A DNA stretch of 16,333 bases from an uncultured Woeseia sp. (GTDB lineage Bacteria > Pseudomonadota > Gammaproteobacteria > Steroidobacterales > Woeseiaceae): assembly GCA_937925605.1 (NCBI GenBank), contig CALALV010000029.1, positions 1 through 16,333 of the forward strand. Direction: 5' to 3'. Position 1 is the stretch's first letter. Each line of letters starts with the position of its first letter. Positions 13,545 through 16,333 of this stretch are shown in pieces. The position numbers and the translations under genes are program-made. The notes under the pieces were generated by a model that did not search any database, had not been told where the DNA came from, and worked only from the letters and a program-made list of their open reading frames with translations.

Positions 13545-14321
13545 TCAGGCGCCAGCCCGCAGGCCGTTCAGGAACGCGGCCGGGTCGCCGCCCTGCTCCA
13601 GCACCTCGACCAGCGCGGAGCCGACGATCGCCCCCGCGGCATGCCGACCGACGTTCGCGACGTCGGCGGCGGCGCGGATACCGAAGCCCGCGCAGACCGG
13701 CAGCGGCGAAGCGGCGCTGACCCGGTCGAGGTAATCCGCGAGCGTCGGTGGCAGGCCGGCGTCGCCGCCGGTGATACCCGTGATCGTGACCGCGTACAGG
13801 AAGCCGCGCGAGGCCCCGGCCAGCGTCTGCAGGCGCCCGGGCGGCGTCGCCGGCGTGACCAGCTGCACGAGCCCGAGCCCCCGGGCCTCGAGCGCGGCGC
13901 GCAGCTCGGCCGATTCCTCGTACGGCAGGTCGGGCACGATGAACGCGCAGACGCCGCAGTCTGCCGCGCGCCCGGCGAGCGCCTCGTAGCCGTAGGCGAG
14001 CAGCGGGTTCAGGTAACTCATCAGCACCAGCGGCGCGTCGACCCTGCCCTTCGCTTCCTCGAGCCGCTCGAGGATCCAGCGCAGGCTGACGCCGTTCCTG
14101 ATCGCCTCGAAACTCGAGCGCTGGATCGTCACGCCGTCGGCCAGCGGGTCCGAGAACGGCACGCCGATCTCGACGACGTCGCCGGCCGACGCGACGGCGG
14201 CCAGCACGTCGACGAAGTCGTCGGTGCGCGGGTAGCCGGCGGTTATGAAGGGAACGAGCCCCGTGCGGCCCTCGTCGGCCGCGCGCGCCAGTGCATCGCT
14301 GATGCGTTCATGCGGCTGCAT
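13545..14321 (-). CDS. trpA: Tryptophan synthase alpha chain
   Basis: TrpA cleaves indole-3-glycerol phosphate to indole and glyceraldehyde-3-phosphate; the indole passes by tunnel to TrpB. The 258-residue TIM-barrel protein is slightly shorter than the enterobacterial one. The catalytic pair is E51 and D62 in EIGVPFSDPLADG, in the same relative spacing as E49 and D60 of Salmonella. Other family segments are GLVPFITAGYP near the start, VLMSYLNPLLAYG in the middle, and VCAGFGIRAAADV and AGAIVGSALVE toward the end. Its ATG at 14321 lies inside trpB, which it overlaps by 14 bp, ensuring coupled translation and balanced subunits. It is the last trp gene; a DUF2007 gene follows after 48 bp. Confidence 0.97.
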   Translation of the reverse strand: MQPHERISDALARAADEGRTGLVPFITAGYPRTDDFVDVLAAVASAGDVVEIGVPFSDPLADGVTIQRSSFEAIRNGVSLRWILERLEEAKGRVDAPLVLMSYLNPLLAYGYEALAGRAADCGVCAFIVPDLPYEESAELRAALEARGLGLVQLVTPATPPGRLQTLAGASRGFLYAVTITGITGGDAGLPPTLADYLDRVSAASPLPVCAGFGIRAAADVANVGRHAAGAIVGSALVEVLEQGGDPAAFLNGLRAGA

Positions 14322-15564
14322 GCTGTCTCACCTTTGCCGGGTACTTCGAAAGCGTCGGCATGTCCTTGTCGCCGCGGCCGGAGTTGCCGACCAGCAGCCG
14401 CGTGCCCGGGTGCTCGCGCGCCCAGCGCTTCGCGGCCGCGAAGGCGTGCGCGGTCTCGAGCGCGGTCAGGATGCCCTCGGTCTCGCACAGCTCGCCGAGC
14501 GCCTCGAGCGCCTCGTCGTCGCCGGCCATCAGGTACTCGACGCGGCCGATCGCCTGCAGCAGCGCGTGCTCGGGCCCGACGCCGGAGTAGTCCAGGCCGG
14601 CCGAGATCGAGTGCGTTTCCTGCACCTGGCCGTCGTCGTCCTGCAGGATCATCGTGTAGCTGCCCTGCAGCACGCCGGGCCGGCCGGTCGCGAGCGTCGC
14701 CGAGTTGTCGCCGAGACCCGTCCCGCGGCCCCCCGCCTCGACGCCGATGAGCCGGGTCCCGGCGTCGCCGAGCAGCGGGTAGAACAGTCCGATCGCGTTA
14801 GAGCCGCCACCGACGCAGGCGAACACGGCGTCCGGCAGGCCGCCCGCGCGGCCCAGCATCTGCTCGCGCGACTCGCGGCCGATGACCGACTGCAGCTCGC
14901 GCACGAGCCACGGGTAGGGATGCGGCCCGACGGCCGAGCCGAGCAGGTAGTAGATGCCGTCCGGGTCCGTGACCCAGGTGCGCATCGCCTCGTCGATCGC
15001 CGCGCGCAGCGTCGCGTCGCCGCTGGTCACGGCGACGACCTCGGCGCCGAGCCGACGCATCCGGTCGACGTTCGGCGCCTGCCGCTCCATGTCGACCTCG
15101 CCCATGTACACGGTGCACGGCAGGCCGACCCGCGCGCAGGCCGCGGCCGAGGCGACGCCGTGCTGGCCGGCGCCGGTCTCTGCGATGACGCGCTCGGCGC
15201 CGAGCCGCTTCGCGAGCAGCGCCTGGCCGATCGCGTTGTTGATCTTGTGCGCGCCGGTGTGCGCGAGGTCCTCGCGCTTCAGCCAGATCTCGGCACCCCA
15301 GCGTTCCGAGAGCGTCGGCGCGAAGGTCAGCGCGGTCGGCCGGCCGACCCAGTCGGCGAGCTCTGCGCGGAATTCGCGCTGGAAGCTCTCGTCCGGCAGG
15401 TAGCGGCGCACGCCGGCCTCCAGGCGTTCGAACGCCGGCACCAGCGTCTCGGGGATGTAGCGACCACCGAACGGGCCGAAGCGGCCGCGCTTGTCCGGCA
15501 GCCGGCCGTCGATCGCGGCCGCGAGCAGCGTCTCGGCCTCGCCGGCTTTCAACAGGGAACTCAT
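14308..15564 (-). CDS. trpB: Tryptophan synthase beta chain
   Basis: TrpB is the pyridoxal-phosphate subunit that condenses indole with serine to give tryptophan. The predicted product has 418 residues, about 20 more than the enterobacterial protein because of a longer N-terminus. The lysine that binds the cofactor is K107 in AHTGAHKINNA. The glycine-rich phosphate-binding loop is in CVGGGSNAIGLFYPL. GRFGPFGGRYIPETL at the N-terminus and SAGLDYSGVGPEH later are family hallmarks. The frame runs open further upstream through trpF in another phase, but the ATG at 15564 overlaps the trpF stop as ATGA and has a GGAAAGG ribosome site about 9 nt before it. Its own stop lies 14 bp inside trpA. Confidence 0.97.
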   Translation of the reverse strand: MSSLLKAGEAETLLAAAIDGRLPDKRGRFGPFGGRYIPETLVPAFERLEAGVRRYLPDESFQREFRAELADWVGRPTALTFAPTLSERWGAEIWLKREDLAHTGAHKINNAIGQALLAKRLGAERVIAETGAGQHGVASAAACARVGLPCTVYMGEVDMERQAPNVDRMRRLGAEVVAVTSGDATLRAAIDEAMRTWVTDPDGIYYLLGSAVGPHPYPWLVRELQSVIGRESREQMLGRAGGLPDAVFACVGGGSNAIGLFYPLLGDAGTRLIGVEAGGRGTGLGDNSATLATGRPGVLQGSYTMILQDDDGQVQETHSISAGLDYSGVGPEHALLQAIGRVEYLMAGDDEALEALGELCETEGILTALETAHAFAAAKRWAREHPGTRLLVGNSGRGDKDMPTLSKYPAKVRQHAAA

Positions 15565-16181
15565 GATCTGTACCTTTCCGTTGCGTCTTCTACCTGTCCC
15601 GCGGACCGGGCCGCGCGAATGAATTCTGCGATCAGCGCCGGGTCCTTGACCCCGGGCGCCGATTCCACGGCGCTCGACACGTCGACGCCCCAGGGCCGGG
15701 CGACGCGGATCGCGCGCGCGACGTTGCCGGCGTCCAGCCCGCCGGCGAGGATCATGCGGCCGCGTTCGCCCAGTCCGGCGGCGCGGCCCCAGTCGACGGC
15801 CTCGCCCCTGCCGCTCCGCCTGCCCTCGTAGACGAAGGTGGCCGGCAGCGTCGCGGGCAGGGCGCCGCCCTCGCGCAGCACGGGCCAGCACTCGATCGCC
15901 TCCGGCACCGCGAGCGTCTCGAGATCGGCCGCGTCCGTCTGCAGTACCTGCGGCGTGAACTCCTCGAGCACGGCGCGCCACTCCTCCGCCGACGGGTGCT
16001 GCATGACCGCGACGCGGCGCAGGCCGTCCGGCAGGTCTCCGCTCAGCGCGCGCGCCTGCCGCGGCGTGACCCGGCGCAAGGACTCGGCGAACACGAAGCC
16101 GAGCGCGTCGGCGCCCGCCTCGACCGCGGCCTCGACCGCGGCGCGGTCGGTCAGCCCGCAGATTTTCACGAGCCCGATCAT
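15561..16181 (-). CDS. trpF: Phosphoribosylanthranilate isomerase
   Basis: TrpF converts N-(5'-phosphoribosyl)anthranilate to the ribulose-phosphate form in tryptophan synthesis by an Amadori rearrangement. The 206-residue TIM barrel has normal length. The catalytic cysteine is C8 in VKICGLT and the catalytic aspartate is D130 in GRGEAVDWG. The phosphate-binding segments ILAGGLDAGNV (144-154) and GVDVSSAVESAPGVKD (165-180) are conserved. The ATG at 16181 overlaps the trpC stop as ATGA, and the trpF stop overlaps the trpB start the same way. The gene is separate and not fused to trpC, unlike the enteric trpC(F) fusion. Confidence 0.96.
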   Translation of the reverse strand: MIGLVKICGLTDRAAVEAAVEAGADALGFVFAESLRRVTPRQARALSGDLPDGLRRVAVMQHPSAEEWRAVLEEFTPQVLQTDAADLETLAVPEAIECWPVLREGGALPATLPATFVYEGRRSGRGEAVDWGRAAGLGERGRMILAGGLDAGNVARAIRVARPWGVDVSSAVESAPGVKDPALIAEFIRAARSAGQVEDATERYRS

Positions 16182-16333
16182 GCCGCGCGCCGTTCGCGGC
16201 CGGCCGCGCGCATCGCGCGCAACAGGCCGGCCGGGTCGTCCGCCTGCATCAGCGCCGTGCCGACCAACGCCAGCGAGTAGCCGAGCCCGGCGGCTTCGGC
16301 GGCGTCGGCCGCGGTCGCGAGGCCGCTCTCGGC
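16178..16333 (-). CDS. trpC: Indole-3-glycerol phosphate synthase, C-terminal end (partial)
   Basis: Only the last 51 codons and the TGA are in the window; the gene runs off the right edge. Read on the minus strand, the peptide starts AESGLATAADAAEAAGLGYS and continues with LALVGTALMQADDPAGLL. The ESG motif, the LVGTALM loop and the DP that follows are the typical end of TrpC, which closes the indole ring from the carboxyphenylamino-deoxyribulose phosphate made by TrpF. The stop overlaps the trpF ATG by 4 bp (ATGA). The order trpC-trpF-trpB-trpA puts four consecutive pathway enzymes in one transcript. Its promoter, and any attenuator, lie outside the window. Confidence 0.9.
   Translation of the reverse strand, partial: AESGLATAADAAEAAGLGYSLALVGTALMQADDPAGLLRAMRAAGRERRAA

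Noticed and set aside
14308..15981. Longer 557-residue TrpB start
   Set aside because: The added part overlaps trpF in another phase, is Arg/Gly-rich, and lacks family similarity. The ATGA junction at 15561-15564 fits the shorter form.
15560..16333. Trp leader/attenuator or riboswitch
   Set aside because: The operon starts beyond the right edge. The trp gene junctions in the window are overlaps with no room for a leader.

Overview
The window reads as chromosomal DNA of a free-living, GC-rich (estimated by eye at high 60s to about 70 percent) gammaproteobacterium. The strongest taxonomic hint is the order asmA-like / START-like / mutY / yggX; mutY followed by yggX is a classic gammaproteobacterial pair. 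Lineage below class cannot be fixed from the sequence. I see no mobile elements, tRNA, rRNA, CRISPR array or phage genes. Gaps between genes are short and many start and stop codons overlap. Nothing suggests recent transfer.

Layout, left to right. (1) 54-1841: a bidirectional terminator, alanine dehydrogenase (ald, minus), and a divergent Lrp/AsnC regulator (plus), a usual regulator-target arrangement. (2) 1842-2131: a 290 bp intergenic region with a 16 bp tandem duplication, a perfect 22 bp palindrome, a terminator-like hairpin and a good sigma70-type promoter whose 17 bp spacer holds a perfect 12 bp palindrome. (3) 2132-4364: egtB-egtD (plus), a two-gene ergothioneine operon. (4) 4372-8501 (minus): asmA-like gene, a periplasmic START/SRPBCC-like protein, mutY and yggX. 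(5) 8644-10862 (minus): an ECF sigma factor, a membrane protein in the anti-sigma position but without any Cys or His, and a secreted DUF4097 beta-solenoid protein. (6) 10967-13183 (plus): a 738-residue pseudo-receiver-PAS-GGDEF-EAL protein. (7) 13188-16333 (minus): trpC (end only), trpF, trpB, trpA and a small DUF2007 zinc-ribbon protein.

How the genes fit together. EgtB/EgtD make a thiol antioxidant, YggX protects iron-sulfur enzymes, and MutY repairs damage from 8-oxoguanine and itself carries a [4Fe-4S] cluster, so 2.1-5.8 kb is a redox-protection neighbourhood. The AsmA-like and START-like pair suggests envelope lipid handling. The ECF/TM/DUF4097 set looks like an envelope-signalling module. 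The GGDEF-EAL protein keeps its cyclase motifs but has lost key phosphodiesterase residues, so it probably makes c-di-GMP and may use the EAL domain for binding or regulation.

The candidates most worth following are the degenerate EAL domain, the zinc-less sigma/TM/DUF4097 module, the AsmA/START-like pair and the palindrome inside the egtBD promoter. No wholly new defence or mobile system is visible.
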